A stretch of DNA of 64,000 nucleotides from UBA10649 sp963842725 (GCA_963842725.1 CAWJHN010000001.1:124001-188000); one strand, 5' to 3'; shown: positions 27,073 to 36,620, numbered from the stretch's first letter. The notes: generated from the letters alone by a model not told the origin. Made by a program: numbers and translations.

Positions 27073-29070
27073 CTAGGCCTCGCTCGAGGCGGCGAGCACC
27101 GGGTTGCGCTCGGGCAGCGTCGGCATCGGAAGCGTGACGACGCCCGTGGGCCCCACCTGGATCTGGGTGTCCATCTGGTCGCAGACACCGCAGTCGAAGC
27201 ACGGGGTCCACCGGCAGTCCTCGACGGCGACCTCGGCAAGCGCGTCCTGCCAGTCGTCCCACAGCCATTCGGCGTCCAGCCCGGAGTCGAGGTGCTCCCA
27301 TGGCAGGACCTCGGTGCGCTGGCGCTCCCGCGTCGTGAACCAGTCGACGTCCACGACCTGGTCCGCGAGGGCCGACTCGGCGGCTGCCATCCACCGGTCG
27401 AAGGAGAAGTGCTCGCTCCAGCCGTCGAAGCGGGCACCGTCGCGCCACGCCTGCAGGATCACGCCGCCGACGCGACGATCGCCGCGGGACAGGAGTCCCT
27501 CGACGATCCCGGGCCGGCCATCGTGGTACCGCAGGCCGATCGCCTTGCCGTACTGGCGGTCGGCTCGGATCGCGTCGCGCAGCGCGTGCAGGCGCGCGTC
27601 CGTCGTCTCATGATCGAGCTGGGCCGCCCACTGGAACGGCGTGTGCGGCTTGGGCACGAACCCGCCGATCGACACCGTGCACCGGATGTCCCGGCTGCCC
27701 GTGGCCTCGCGGCCGGCCTTGATGACGTCACGGGCGAGCTGGGCGATCTGCAGGACGTCGTCGTCGGTCTCCGTGGGCAGTCCGCACATGAAGTACAGCT
27801 TCACCTGCCGCCAGCCGCCGGCGTAGGCCGTCGTGACGGTGCGGATGAGGTCCTCCTCCGTCACCTGCTTGTTGATGACCTTGCGCATCCGCTCGCTGCC
27901 GCCCTCGGGAGCGAAGGTCAGCCCGCTGCGCCGGCCGTTGCGCGACAGCTCGTTGGCGAGATCGACGTTGAAGGCGTCGACCCGAGTGCTGGGCAGCGAC
28001 AGGGACACCTTGCTGTCCTCGTAGCGGTCGGCGAGGTTGCGGGCGATGTCGGCGATCTCGGAGTGGTCGGCGCTCGACAGCGACAGCAGGCCGACCTCCT
28101 CGTAGCCGGTCTTGCGCAGTCCGTTCTCGACGATCGCCGCGATGCCGGTGATGCTGCGCTCGCGAACGGGCCGCGTGATCATGCCCGCCTGGCAGAACCG
28201 GCACCCGCGCGTGCAGCCGCGGAAGATCTCGACCCCCATGCGCTCGTGCACGGTCTCGGCCAGCGGCACCAGGGGGTTCTTGGGGTATGCCCACTCGTCG
28301 AGGTCCATCAGCGTGTGCTTGCGGACCCGCCAGGGTACGTCGGCGCGGTTCGGAGCGACCCGGTGGATGCGGCCGTCGTCGAGGTAGCCGACGTCGTAGA
28401 ACCGCGGCACGTAGATCGATCCGGTGCGCGCGAGCTCGAGCAGCAGGCCCTCCCTGCCGCCGGGGCGACCCGCGCGCTTCCAGTCGCGGACGATGTCGGT
28501 GATCAGGAGGACGGCCTCCTCGCCGTCGCCGAGCACGGCGGCATCGACGAAGTCCGCGATGGGCTCGGGATTGAAGGCGGCGTGACCGCCGGCGATCACG
28601 ATCGGATGTGAGGCGTCGCGCTCCCTTGCCAGCAGCGGGATGCCGCCGAGGTCCAGGGCGGTCAGCATGTTGGTGTAGCCGAGCTCGGTGCTGAACGACA
28701 GGCCGAACAGGTCGAAGTCGCCCAGCGGGCGGTGCGCGTCGACCGTGAACTGCGGCACGCCGTGCTCACGCATGAGGGCCTCGAGGTCGGGCCATACCGA
28801 GTAGGTGCGCTCGGCGAGCGCGTCATCGCGCTCGTTGATGACCTCGTAGAGGATCTGGACGCCCTGGTTGGGTGCTCCCACCTCGTAGGCGTCCGGGTAC
28901 ATGAGCGCCCAGCGCACCTCGGTCGCGTCCCATGGCTTGATGACGGAGTTGACCTCGCCGCCGACGTATTGGATCGGCTTGTTCACGAAGGGCAGGAGCT
29001 CCTCGAGCCGGTCGAAGACCGAATGGCCGCGCTCGGAGGACGACGGCACGGGGGACGCTGGGGTTGTCAC
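27073..29070 (-). CDS. TIGR03960 family B12-binding-type radical SAM protein
   Basis: The 665-residue protein contains the cluster motif CTRGCRFCQAG (~residues 286-296, CxxxCxxC) after an N-terminal B12-binding-like region (VIAGGHAAFNPEP), and a second Cys group near the C-terminus (CFDCGVCDQ). This matches TIGR03960. The GTG start is preceded by TATCCT at 6 bp without a Shine-Dalgarno. The reaction is unknown; it is encoded with TIGR03936 and RNase E/G, hinting at RNA or ribosome modification, but that is inference. Confidence 0.9.
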   Translation of the reverse strand: MTTPASPVPSSSERGHSVFDRLEELLPFVNKPIQYVGGEVNSVIKPWDATEVRWALMYPDAYEVGAPNQGVQILYEVINERDDALAERTYSVWPDLEALMREHGVPQFTVDAHRPLGDFDLFGLSFSTELGYTNMLTALDLGGIPLLARERDASHPIVIAGGHAAFNPEPIADFVDAAVLGDGEEAVLLITDIVRDWKRAGRPGGREGLLLELARTGSIYVPRFYDVGYLDDGRIHRVAPNRADVPWRVRKHTLMDLDEWAYPKNPLVPLAETVHERMGVEIFRGCTRGCRFCQAGMITRPVRERSITGIAAIVENGLRKTGYEEVGLLSLSSADHSEIADIARNLADRYEDSKVSLSLPSTRVDAFNVDLANELSRNGRRSGLTFAPEGGSERMRKVINKQVTEEDLIRTVTTAYAGGWRQVKLYFMCGLPTETDDDVLQIAQLARDVIKAGREATGSRDIRCTVSIGGFVPKPHTPFQWAAQLDHETTDARLHALRDAIRADRQYGKAIGLRYHDGRPGIVEGLLSRGDRRVGGVILQAWRDGARFDGWSEHFSFDRWMAAAESALADQVVDVDWFTTRERQRTEVLPWEHLDSGLDAEWLWDDWQDALAEVAVEDCRWTPCFDCGVCDQMDTQIQVGPTGVVTLPMPTLPERNPVLAASSEA

Positions 29071-29076
29071 CGCCTG

Positions 29077-29082
29077 AGGATA
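29077..29082 (-). promoter_or_regulatory. -10 box of the leaderless radical SAM promoter
   Basis: TATCCT on the minus strand lies 6 bp before the GTG at 29070. The palindromic repeat copy 2 begins ~50 bp further upstream. Confidence 0.5.
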
Positions 29083-29130
29083 CCCGCGGTCGGCACGCCC
29101 CGCCGAACGCGCCGCTGCCGCTGCCGCTGC

Positions 29131-29193
29131 CGCCGACCTTGAGGTTGGCGGCGAAATCCGCGGAGCGGATCGCCGCCAACCTCAAGGTCGGCG
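29131..29193. repeat. Palindromic repeat copy 2
   Basis: This is a 63-bp inverted repeat of the CGCCGACC subtype, lying between two divergent genes (radical SAM on the minus strand, AbiEi-like on the plus strand). It differs from copies 5 and 6 at two central positions. A short GCCGCT tandem run precedes it. Its position between divergent starts rules out a terminator role. Confidence 0.95.
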
Positions 29194-29309
29194 GGGTGCG
29201 TCGACGGGGTGGGGAGGCGCCGTCCACAGGGCGCCCCTGCACCGCGGGGCACCCACAGGCGTCGGTCGCGGCCTCGCCGGAGACGACGGCCCCACGCCAC
29301 CGTGGAGGC

Positions 29310-30251
29310 ATGCGACCCCTCCACGATGCCGTACAGCGGGCAGCGGCCGACCAGGCTGGCATCGTCCGGCTCGAGCAGGCCACGGAGCTGGGAGTGTCCC
29401 GCGATGCGCTTCAGGGCGACGTCCTCGCCGGGCGCCTGGAGCGGCTGCATCGCGGGGTCTATCGCGTCGAGCCGACTGTCGCCGCCTCGCCGCGCCAGCT
29501 CCTGCTCGCCGCGCACCTGCACCTCGGACCCGAATCAGTGCTCATCGTGCGCTCAGGCCTGCAGGTGCACGGGATCCAAGGGGCGATCGGGTGGAGCGCC
29601 CCTCAGCTCGCCCTGCCTCCGGGTCTGGAGAAGCGTCAGCGCGACGGACTCGACATCCACTTCTGGGCGCTGACCGGCGAGCAGATCACAACAGTCGACG
29701 GCCTGCCCGTGACCACCGTGGCTCGCACTCTCGCCGACGCCGTCCGGCTGCTGCCGCGCCTGCAGGCCGTCTCGTGCGTCGACTCGGCGCTGCATCTGGG
29801 ACTCGTCACGACGGACGACCTCCCCCTAATCGCATCGATGATGCGACGACGACGCCAATGCGTCAGCGGCCGCCTTCGGTTGAACGAGGCACGCATCGGG
29901 GCGCAGTCGCCTCTCGAGACCCGCGTCCGGCTCCGAGCGGCCGACGGCGGCCTGCCGCCGGACGAGCTCCAGGTCCCCATCCGGGACCGGTCCGGGCTTC
30001 TGCTCGGCTACGCCGACATGGGCTATCGGCTGCCTGACGGCACGTGGCTGGTCGTCGAGGCCGACGGCCGTTCGGTCCATGAACTGCCCGAGGCCCTGCT
30101 GCACGATCGGCGGCGGCAGAACGCGTTCCTGTCCGGCGCGCAGGCCCGGATCCTCCGGTTCACCTGGGCGGACACCGTGCACGCCGGGTACATCCCGGGC
30201 GTGCTGCGTCCCCTGCTCGATCAAGCCGGCTGGCGCCCCCGTCGACCTTGA
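29310..30251 (+). CDS. AbiEi-like winged-helix plus nuclease-fold protein
   Basis: The 313-residue protein starts with a winged-helix-like segment (LEQATELGVSRDALQGDVLA, then GRLERLHRGVYRV) typical of AbiEi-type antitoxin N-termini. The C-terminal ~100 residues (LLLGYADMGYRL…WLVVEADG…RRRQN) resemble the DUF559/VSR-like endonuclease fold with D…E/D acidic positions. Such orphan proteins are common in actinobacteria; no AbiEii toxin gene is adjacent. GGAGG is only one base from the ATG, so the start is uncertain. The gene is flanked by palindromic repeats on both sides, and its stop codon lies inside copy 3. Confidence 0.65.
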   Translation: MRPLHDAVQRAAADQAGIVRLEQATELGVSRDALQGDVLAGRLERLHRGVYRVEPTVAASPRQLLLAAHLHLGPESVLIVRSGLQVHGIQGAIGWSAPQLALPPGLEKRQRDGLDIHFWALTGEQITTVDGLPVTTVARTLADAVRLLPRLQAVSCVDSALHLGLVTTDDLPLIASMMRRRRQCVSGRLRLNEARIGAQSPLETRVRLRAADGGLPPDELQVPIRDRSGLLLGYADMGYRLPDGTWLVVEADGRSVHELPEALLHDRRRQNAFLSGAQARILRFTWADTVHAGYIPGVLRPLLDQAGWRPRRP

Positions 30252-30304
30252 GGTTGGCGGCGGAATCCGCGCGCGGATTCCGCCGCCAACCTCAAGGTCG
30301 ACGG
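30239..30304. repeat. Palindromic repeat copy 3 (perfect 66 bp)
   Basis: This copy is a perfect palindrome: two 32-bp arms starting CCGTCGACCTTGAGG around a central GC. The stop codon TGA of the AbiEi-like gene (30249-30251) is within its left arm. A G-rich tract follows directly. Confidence 0.97.
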
Positions 30305-30360
30305 CGTGGTGGGGGGCGGGTGGGGGTCGGCCGGGGGTGGGGGGGGGGGGTGGGGGTGCG
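30305..30360 (+). other. G-rich tract with a 12-G run
   Basis: Between the palindrome and the end of rodA lies a strongly G-biased stretch with several runs of three or more G and one of 12 (30339-30350). It could form a G-quadruplex, and it is also a place where base calls are likely to be unreliable. Confidence 0.6.
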
Positions 30361-30371
30361 GAGCGCGCGGC

Positions 30372-31550
30372 TCAGATGCTGGCCCGCGCTGCGTGCAACC
30401 GGACGTTCTGCAGCAGGCCGAGCGCTATCCAGGTCGCCATCATCGACGTGCCTCCGGCCGACACCAGGGGCAGGGGAATGCCGGTGATCGGCATGATGCC
30501 GAGCGACATCCCGACGTTCTCGAACATCTGGAACGCGAGCCAGGCGACGATCCCCGTCGCGACGAGGCGGCCGAACATGTCGTCCGCCCGGTAGGCGATC
30601 ACCACCGCCCGCCAGAGGATCACGCCCAGCAGCAGGATGAGCACCGCCCCGCCGACGAACCCGAGTTCCTCGCCGGCCACCGTGAAGATGAAGTCGCTCT
30701 CGTTGACCGGCACGAACTTGCCCTGCGTCTGCGGTCCCTGGAACAGGCCGTAGCCGAACCACCCGCCGCCGCCGATGGCGATGCGCGCCTGATTGGAGTT
30801 GTAGGCGGCGCTGCTGACGTCCGCGGTCGGGTTGATGAAGGACGTCAGGCGCTGGACCTGGTACTCCTTGAGCAGGCCGAGCTGGATCGCCAGCAGGATC
30901 GAGATGACGGCCCCGCCGATCAGCCCGACGACCCATCGCGTCCGGGCGCCGGAGACGGCGATCATCGAGAGCGCGACCGAGCCGAGGATGAGGACGGTCC
31001 CGGTGTCGTTCTGAACGAGGATGACCAGGATCGGGAACACCGCGACGGCCAGCGACAGCAGCACATCGCGGTCACGCGGTTCGCTCTCGACGTCGCGCTT
31101 CTCTGACAGCAGCACCGCCATCATCAGGATCACCGCGACCTTCGCGAACTCCGATGGCTGCAGCGTCATGCCGCCCGGGAGGTCGATCCACGCACGGGCG
31201 CCGGCGATCGTCGCTCCGATGCCGGGGACGAAGGGCATCAGCAGCAGGAAGACGGACACGCCGTAGATGATCGGCGTGTAGGCGCGCAGCCAGCGGTAGT
31301 CGACGCGGGAGGCGAAGAAGCCCAGGGCCATGCCGATGGCCACGTTGATCAGGTGGCGCTTGAGGTAGGACTGCGGATCGCTGTCCGAGGCCATGTCCGC
31401 GCGGCTGGCCGACCACACCAGCATCGAGCCGAAGACCGTGACGCCGATGGCTGCGATGAGCAGGATCCAGTCGAGGTCGCGCCAGTAGCTCGAGCCGCCG
31501 GGCCGCGCGCTGGAGTAGGTCGGCCCCTCCGGGGTGAACAGCACGCTCAT
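30372..31550 (-). CDS. rodA: SEDS peptidoglycan polymerase RodA
   Basis: RodA polymerises glycan strands for lateral wall growth together with PBP2. The 392-residue protein has about ten membrane helices, and WIDLPGGMTLQPSEFAKVA and GGTSMMATWIALGLL are SEDS signatures (the QPSEFAK loop and the C-terminal SAGGTS motif). The ATG overlaps the PBP2 stop (ATGA), so the polymerase and transpeptidase are co-translated. Confidence 0.95.
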   Translation of the reverse strand: MSVLFTPEGPTYSSARPGGSSYWRDLDWILLIAAIGVTVFGSMLVWSASRADMASDSDPQSYLKRHLINVAIGMALGFFASRVDYRWLRAYTPIIYGVSVFLLLMPFVPGIGATIAGARAWIDLPGGMTLQPSEFAKVAVILMMAVLLSEKRDVESEPRDRDVLLSLAVAVFPILVILVQNDTGTVLILGSVALSMIAVSGARTRWVVGLIGGAVISILLAIQLGLLKEYQVQRLTSFINPTADVSSAAYNSNQARIAIGGGGWFGYGLFQGPQTQGKFVPVNESDFIFTVAGEELGFVGGAVLILLLGVILWRAVVIAYRADDMFGRLVATGIVAWLAFQMFENVGMSLGIMPITGIPLPLVSAGGTSMMATWIALGLLQNVRLHAARASI

Positions 31551-33709
31551 GGCGTGCTCGCCGGGGTCGTCGCCGCCCTGCGCTGGGATGCCACGCCGGC
31601 CGCCTTGCCCTTGGGCACCACGGGAGTGCCATCGGCACGGATCACCGGCAGGTCGGCCAGCGGCTCGCCGCCGATCAGGACGCTCCTGCGGGGGTCGACG
31701 GTCCCGTACCTGACCCCGAACAGCGCCTCGTAGATCTTGCGCACGCTGGGACCGGACGTCTTCGATCCCGTGCCGCCCTTGGTGACCATCATGACCACCG
31801 CGTAGCGCGGATCGTCGGCGGGCGCATAGGACGCGAACCACGACGTGGAGATGTCGCTGCCGGTGACCTGCGCCGAGCCCGTCTTAGACGCCACCGGGAT
31901 CTGGTCGAGCGGGAACCCGGCGAAGGGCGTCTCGCCGGACCCGTCGGTCGTGACGCCGGGCAGCGACTTCTTGAGGAACTTGATCGCCGACTTGGGCACG
32001 TCGACGCGGCCCTTCAGGATCGGCTCGAGCTCGTCGACCTGGGTGCCGTCGGCGCTCACGATGGCCTTGGCGATCTGCGGCTGGAACAGCTTGCCGCCGT
32101 TGGCGATGGCCGCGTAGACCATGGCCATCTGCAGCGGCGTGGCCGTGTTCTGGCCCTGCCCGATGACGGCGTTCAGCGCGTCGCCTGCCCGCCACTGGTA
32201 TCCGTCCGTGCAGTTCTCGGCATCGAGCGCCGTCTTGAAGTCGGCCAGCGCGGGATCGGTCTTGCGCGTCTCGGGGTAGCCCTCCTCCGCAGCAGCGCAC
32301 CACTTGTCCTTCAGCTGCTCCCACTCGGCGGCCTTCGCCGCGCGGCTGGCGACGCTGCCGTCCGCCTCGCCGGGCAGGTCGATGCCGGTTGCCGAGCCCA
32401 GGCCGAAGAGCTTGGCGGTCTCGGCGATCGGGTCGGGAGCGTCGACACCCGCGTCCGGTCCCCCGGCCTCCTTCCACATCCGCTCGGCGATGCCGTAGAA
32501 CACGGTGTTGCACGACACCTCGAGGGCGCGGGTCAGGCTGATCGGTCCGTACGAGGACGACTCGTAGTTGCGGAACGTCTGGTCGCCGATCTTGACCTGG
32601 CTCGGGCACGCGTAGGTGCCGTAGAGGTTGAAGTCGTCCCTGCCCGCCGCCGCCGTGCTGATGACCTTGAACGTCGAGCCGGGAGCGAACTCGCCCTGGT
32701 AGGCGTTCGACTGCAGCGAGTCGCTGTTCAGGAGCTCCTTGTACTGCTTCTTGGTGACGCCGCCGATCCAGATCGACGGGTCGTACGTCGGGTAGCTGGC
32801 CATCGCGAGGATGCGTCCGGTCTTGACATCGACGACGACCGCGGCGCCGGAGTCGCCCGGGTAGCCCTGCTCCCGGGCCCGGTTCACGGCGCCGATCAGC
32901 TGCTGCTCGACGACCTCCTGCAGCTTGGCGTCGATGCTGGTCACGACGTAGCTGCCGGCCACCGGAGCCTGCTCGTCGATGGTGCCCGTCACCCTTCCGG
33001 CGGTGTCGACGGCGAGCGTCGTGATGCCCGGCTCGCCGCGGAGCTGGGCGTCGTACACCTTCTCGAGGCCGGAGCGGCCCACGACATCGGTGCGCCGCAG
33101 GCGGTCGAAGGCGTCGGAGTCGCCCTGCTCGGTGATCTGCTCCTCGGTCACCGGGCCGAGGTAGCCCAGGATGTGGGCCGCGTTGACGTTGAACGGCGCC
33201 GGGTACTCGCGGATCGCCTCGAGCTTGGCGGAGATGCCGGGGAAGTCGGCGCGCCGCTCCATGATGGTCAGCGCAGTCTGCTGGTCGACGTCGCTGGCCA
33301 CGGGCACCGGCTGGTAGGGCGAGCCGTTCCAGCAGACCGGCGGCGGCTTTGCGCCCTCGGTGCCGCAGTTGACCAGTCGCTCGCTGATCTTGTCCTCGGG
33401 CATGTCCAGGATGTTCGCCAGGCGCCGGACGACGGCCGCACCGTCGTCGTCCTCGTCCTGCAGCACCGCCCGGTCGACGGTGACGACGATCGACGTCCGG
33501 TTCGCCACCAGCGGACGGCCGGCCTGGTCCAGGATCAGGCCTCGAACGGCCGGGTCGACGACCTCGCGGACCGTGTTGTCGACGGCGGCGGCCCGGTACT
33601 CGGCCCCCTCCATGATCTGCAGGTAGAAGGCTCGCGCGACGAGCGTGCCGAGCAGCGAGACGACGAGGACCGCGAGGACGAGGAGGCGCAGGTTCGAGCG
33701 CTCGCTCAC
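31547..33709 (-). CDS. mrdA: Penicillin-binding protein 2 (elongation transpeptidase)
   Basis: The 720-residue class B PBP crosslinks peptidoglycan in the elongasome. It has an N-terminal anchor helix (LVLAVLVVSLLGTLVARAF), a pedestal domain, and a transpeptidase domain with the three active-site motifs: GSTFK (Ser ~343), SCN (~397) and KTGSAQ (~607). GTG 33709 has GGGAGG four bases upstream. The frame is intact. The C-terminal tail is basic and Ala-rich. Confidence 0.95.
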   Translation of the reverse strand: MSERSNLRLLVLAVLVVSLLGTLVARAFYLQIMEGAEYRAAAVDNTVREVVDPAVRGLILDQAGRPLVANRTSIVVTVDRAVLQDEDDDGAAVVRRLANILDMPEDKISERLVNCGTEGAKPPPVCWNGSPYQPVPVASDVDQQTALTIMERRADFPGISAKLEAIREYPAPFNVNAAHILGYLGPVTEEQITEQGDSDAFDRLRRTDVVGRSGLEKVYDAQLRGEPGITTLAVDTAGRVTGTIDEQAPVAGSYVVTSIDAKLQEVVEQQLIGAVNRAREQGYPGDSGAAVVVDVKTGRILAMASYPTYDPSIWIGGVTKKQYKELLNSDSLQSNAYQGEFAPGSTFKVISTAAAGRDDFNLYGTYACPSQVKIGDQTFRNYESSSYGPISLTRALEVSCNTVFYGIAERMWKEAGGPDAGVDAPDPIAETAKLFGLGSATGIDLPGEADGSVASRAAKAAEWEQLKDKWCAAAEEGYPETRKTDPALADFKTALDAENCTDGYQWRAGDALNAVIGQGQNTATPLQMAMVYAAIANGGKLFQPQIAKAIVSADGTQVDELEPILKGRVDVPKSAIKFLKKSLPGVTTDGSGETPFAGFPLDQIPVASKTGSAQVTGSDISTSWFASYAPADDPRYAVVMMVTKGGTGSKTSGPSVRKIYEALFGVRYGTVDPRRSVLIGGEPLADLPVIRADGTPVVPKGKAAGVASQRRAATTPASTP

Positions 33710-33892
33710 GTGCCCTCCCTCCTGCGCGGGTCGTGCGTCGGCCGGGCGATGCCCTCCGGGCGCACGCCATGCGACCGCCCCGGGTGGGTCGGTCGGGTTC
33801 TGGTAGGTATGACGGTACGACGATCCGAGGCCTCGACCGGTTCCCCCTGCCCCATTATGTCCGCTATGTACGGAAAATTCCTCGGGCGTACC

Positions 33893-34405
33893 TCAGACGA
33901 CGAGGATCTCGGGCGTGGTCTTGCGCACCAGCCAGGCGACCCCCAGGATCACGGCCGGGGCCATGATCACCGCGTAGAGGGCGCTGCTCAGCGCCATGCC
34001 CGGCACGTCCTCCCACGAGACCCGTCCGCTGCCCAGCAGCGTGTCGAGCATCGCGGTGCCGAGCACCGCCGCGCCGGCCGCGAGCCCCGTCATGCCCATC
34101 ATCACCGGCACCGTGCGATCGCGGGGATCGACGGCGTATCCGGTCACGAAGCCGATGGCGATGTAGACGATGGAGTTGACGCCGAGCAGGGTGTCGGACG
34201 GCGGCGCCAGGTCGATCAGCACGCCGGCCGTGAACCCGGCCGCCACGCCCTGGGTGGGACCCATGGCCAGGGCCAGGGCCACCACCGTCACCACGACGAG
34301 GTCGGGAGTGGCGCCGGGCAGGTCGAGGCGGGAGAGCAGCGTCAGCTCGATGATGACCGCCGCGAGGACGGTCGACCCGATCACGAGCGCCTGGCGCCAG
34401 ATCAT
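33893..34405 (-). CDS. mreD: Rod-shape protein MreD
   Basis: The 170-residue protein consists of five to six hydrophobic helices with little else, the MreD pattern (PDLVVVTVVALALAMGP, LLGVNSIVYIAIGFV). It links MreC to the RodA-PBP2 complex. The ATG follows the mreC stop directly (TAGATG). The 183 bp between mreD and the PBP2 gene is the only sizeable gap in the mre-rodA group and includes an unusually AT-rich patch near 33853-33885 that could hold a promoter. Confidence 0.9.
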   Translation of the reverse strand: MIWRQALVIGSTVLAAVIIELTLLSRLDLPGATPDLVVVTVVALALAMGPTQGVAAGFTAGVLIDLAPPSDTLLGVNSIVYIAIGFVTGYAVDPRDRTVPVMMGMTGLAAGAAVLGTAMLDTLLGSGRVSWEDVPGMALSSALYAVIMAPAVILGVAWLVRKTTPEILVV

Positions 34406-35434
34406 CTAGCCCGCGCTCCCGCTGGGGGACGCCTTGGGCTTGCGGGGCTGCAGCGTGGCGGCGGTCTCGACCTCGCTGGTCGCCGCCGGCGAGGCGTCGT
34501 CGGTGGGTGCGGCGGACGGCGACGGGCTGGGGTCGACACCCCCCAGGGGCGCCGGGCTCGGCACGGCGTTCAGCTGATCGCCCTTGGGCAGCACGGAGTC
34601 GCGCGGATCGACGCGCGGTGGCCGGGTCACCACGCCCACGATGCTGAGCGTGGAGACGTCGACGAACGGCCGAACCCGGGCCACGCGCGTGAGCTGGCCC
34701 GGCGTGCCGCTGACCTCGAGAACCTCGCCGATCGGCAGTCCGGGCGCGTACGGCCGGCCGCCCTTGGAGCCGAAGGTGACGAGGGCGTCACCGACACGCA
34801 GGTCCGCCATGGGGTCCAGGAGCTGGAACTCCAGGGAGTCCTGCCGGCCGGTGCCCGAGACGATGCCGATCTCCTCGGTGCCGGCGACGCGGCCGCCGAC
34901 GGCGGACGTGGAGTCGACGAGGAGGACCACCGTCGAGGTGTCTGCGGTCGTCTTGACGACGCGCCCGACCAGGCCCTGCCCGTTGATGACGGTCATGTCG
35001 GCCTCGATGCCGTCCGTGCGCCCGGCGTCGATCGTGATCGTCCACGAGTAGTCCTGCGCGGGGCCGACCGCGATGACCTCGGCCGGCACGAACCGGTACT
35101 GCCCGACGCTCGCGACCCGCAGGAGCTCGTCCAGGGCCGCGACCCGGGCCCGGTCGTTGGCGAACGTCTCGAGCTCGCCGCGCAGCTGCTCGTTCTCGAC
35201 GGACAGGCTGTCGATCTGGGCGGCCTGGTCGCGCATGCTCGACCACCAGCTGCTGGCGCCCGTGATCGGCGAGAAGAGTGTCGCGGCGGCCCGCTCCATC
35301 GCGCCGAGGACGTTGGCCCCGACCGTGCGAACCCCGGTGAGCGGACCCTGTCCGCCGCGCAGATCGAGGATGACGAACGTCAGGGAGGCGACGACGAGCA
35401 CCGCGATCACGATGCGGGTGCGGCGCGACAGCAT
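34406..35434 (-). CDS. mreC: Rod-shape protein MreC
   Basis: MreC is a periplasmic scaffold that activates PBP2. The 342-residue protein shows a signal-anchor helix (IVIAVLVVASLTFVILDL), a coiled-coil (AAQIDSLSVENEQLRGELE), two beta-barrel domains (…AQDYSWTITIDAGRTDGI…), and an extra disordered Pro/Ser/Ala-rich C-terminal tail of about 65 residues. AGGAG lies 11 bp upstream of the ATG at 35434. Confidence 0.94.
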   Translation of the reverse strand: MLSRRTRIVIAVLVVASLTFVILDLRGGQGPLTGVRTVGANVLGAMERAAATLFSPITGASSWWSSMRDQAAQIDSLSVENEQLRGELETFANDRARVAALDELLRVASVGQYRFVPAEVIAVGPAQDYSWTITIDAGRTDGIEADMTVINGQGLVGRVVKTTADTSTVVLLVDSTSAVGGRVAGTEEIGIVSGTGRQDSLEFQLLDPMADLRVGDALVTFGSKGGRPYAPGLPIGEVLEVSGTPGQLTRVARVRPFVDVSTLSIVGVVTRPPRVDPRDSVLPKGDQLNAVPSPAPLGGVDPSPSPSAAPTDDASPAATSEVETAATLQPRKPKASPSGSAG

Positions 35435-35493
35435 GGGGTCAGTGTCTCCTGTCGAGCATCACGACGTCAGCCGCCACACTCGACGAGCCGGGT

Positions 35494-36524
35494 CTAGCGG
35501 CGGGGCTCCGAGATGAGGACCTGCTGCAGCGCCTCGAACTCCTCCACGCACTTGCCCGAGCCGAGCGCGACGCATTCCAGCGGGCGGTCGGCGATGAGGA
35601 TCGGCATGCCGGTCTCGTGGCGCAGGCGCTCGTCGAGGCCGCGGAGCAGCGCTCCGCCGCCGGTCAGGACGATGCCGCGGTCCATGATGTCGCCGGAGAG
35701 CTCGGGCGGGGTGCGGTCGAGGGTCGCCTTGACGGCATCGACGATGGCGTGCACCGGCTCGTCGATGGCCCGGCGGATCTCCTCGGCGGAGACGACGATC
35801 GTGCGGGCAGGCCGGTGATGAGGTCGCGGCCGCGGATCTCGGCGTGCGGCTCGTCGGGCATCGGGAACGCTGAGCCGATGGCGACCTTGATCTCCTCGGC
35901 GGTGCGCTCGCCGAGCATCAGCGAGTACTCCTTCTTCACGTACTGGATGATCGCGTTGTCGAGCTCGTCGCCGCCGACGCGCACCGACAGCGAGCAGACG
36001 ATGCCGCCCAGCGAGATGACGGCGACCTCGGACGTGCCGCCGCCGATGTCGACGACCATGTTGCCGGTGGGTTCGTGGACCGGGAGCCCGGCGCCGATCG
36101 CGGCGGCCATCGGCTCCTCGATGATGAAGACCTTGCGCGCGCCTGCGGCGTAGCCGGCGTCCTTGACCGCACGCTGCTCGACACCCGTGATGCCCGACGG
36201 AACGCAGACGATCAGGCGCGGCTTGGCCAGGTGGCGCCTCTTGTGCACCTTCTGGATGAAGTAGCGCAGCATCCGCTCGGTGGTGTCGAAGTCGGCGATG
36301 ACGCCGTCCTTCAGCGGACGGATTGCGACGATGTTGCCGGGCGTGCGCCCGATCATCCGCTTGGCTTCGGAGCCGACCGCCAGGATGCCGCCCGTGTTGT
36401 TGTTGATGGCGACGACGGAGGGCTCGTTCAGCACGATCCCGCGGCCACGCACGTACACGAGGGTGTTGGCGGTGCCCAGGTCGACGGCCATGTCGCGGCC
36501 GACGAAGGACGATGAACCAGCCAT
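35494..36524 (-). CDS. mreB: Actin-like MreB, one-base frameshift
   Basis: MreB polymerises under the membrane to guide cell elongation. The N-terminal part (FVGRDMAVDLGTANTLVYV, phosphate-1 motif) and middle (IGGGTSEVAVISLGG) are in one frame; the C-terminal ~105 residues (TIVVSAEEIRRAI, IVLTGGGALLRGLD) are in another. Adding one base at the GGG 35805-35807 restores GLPRTIVVSA; the length of 3n+2 agrees. mreB is conserved, so this is probably a base-calling error. Corrected length ~343 residues. The start at SSSFVGRD (36524) matches homologues; an ATG at 36563 is possible. Confidence 0.93.
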
Positions 36525-36620
36525 GGGGGAAGCGGCCTTCCATGCGGGAACTAGGGCCTTCATCTTAGGCCCACGAGGGGGTGCCCAGACCCTCGCGTCC
36601 GGTATGTCCCGTTCACTGCC

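Noticed and set aside
29310..30251. A complete AbiE toxin-antitoxin system
   Set aside because: Only an AbiEi-like protein is present; no AbiEii nucleotidyltransferase gene is next to it.
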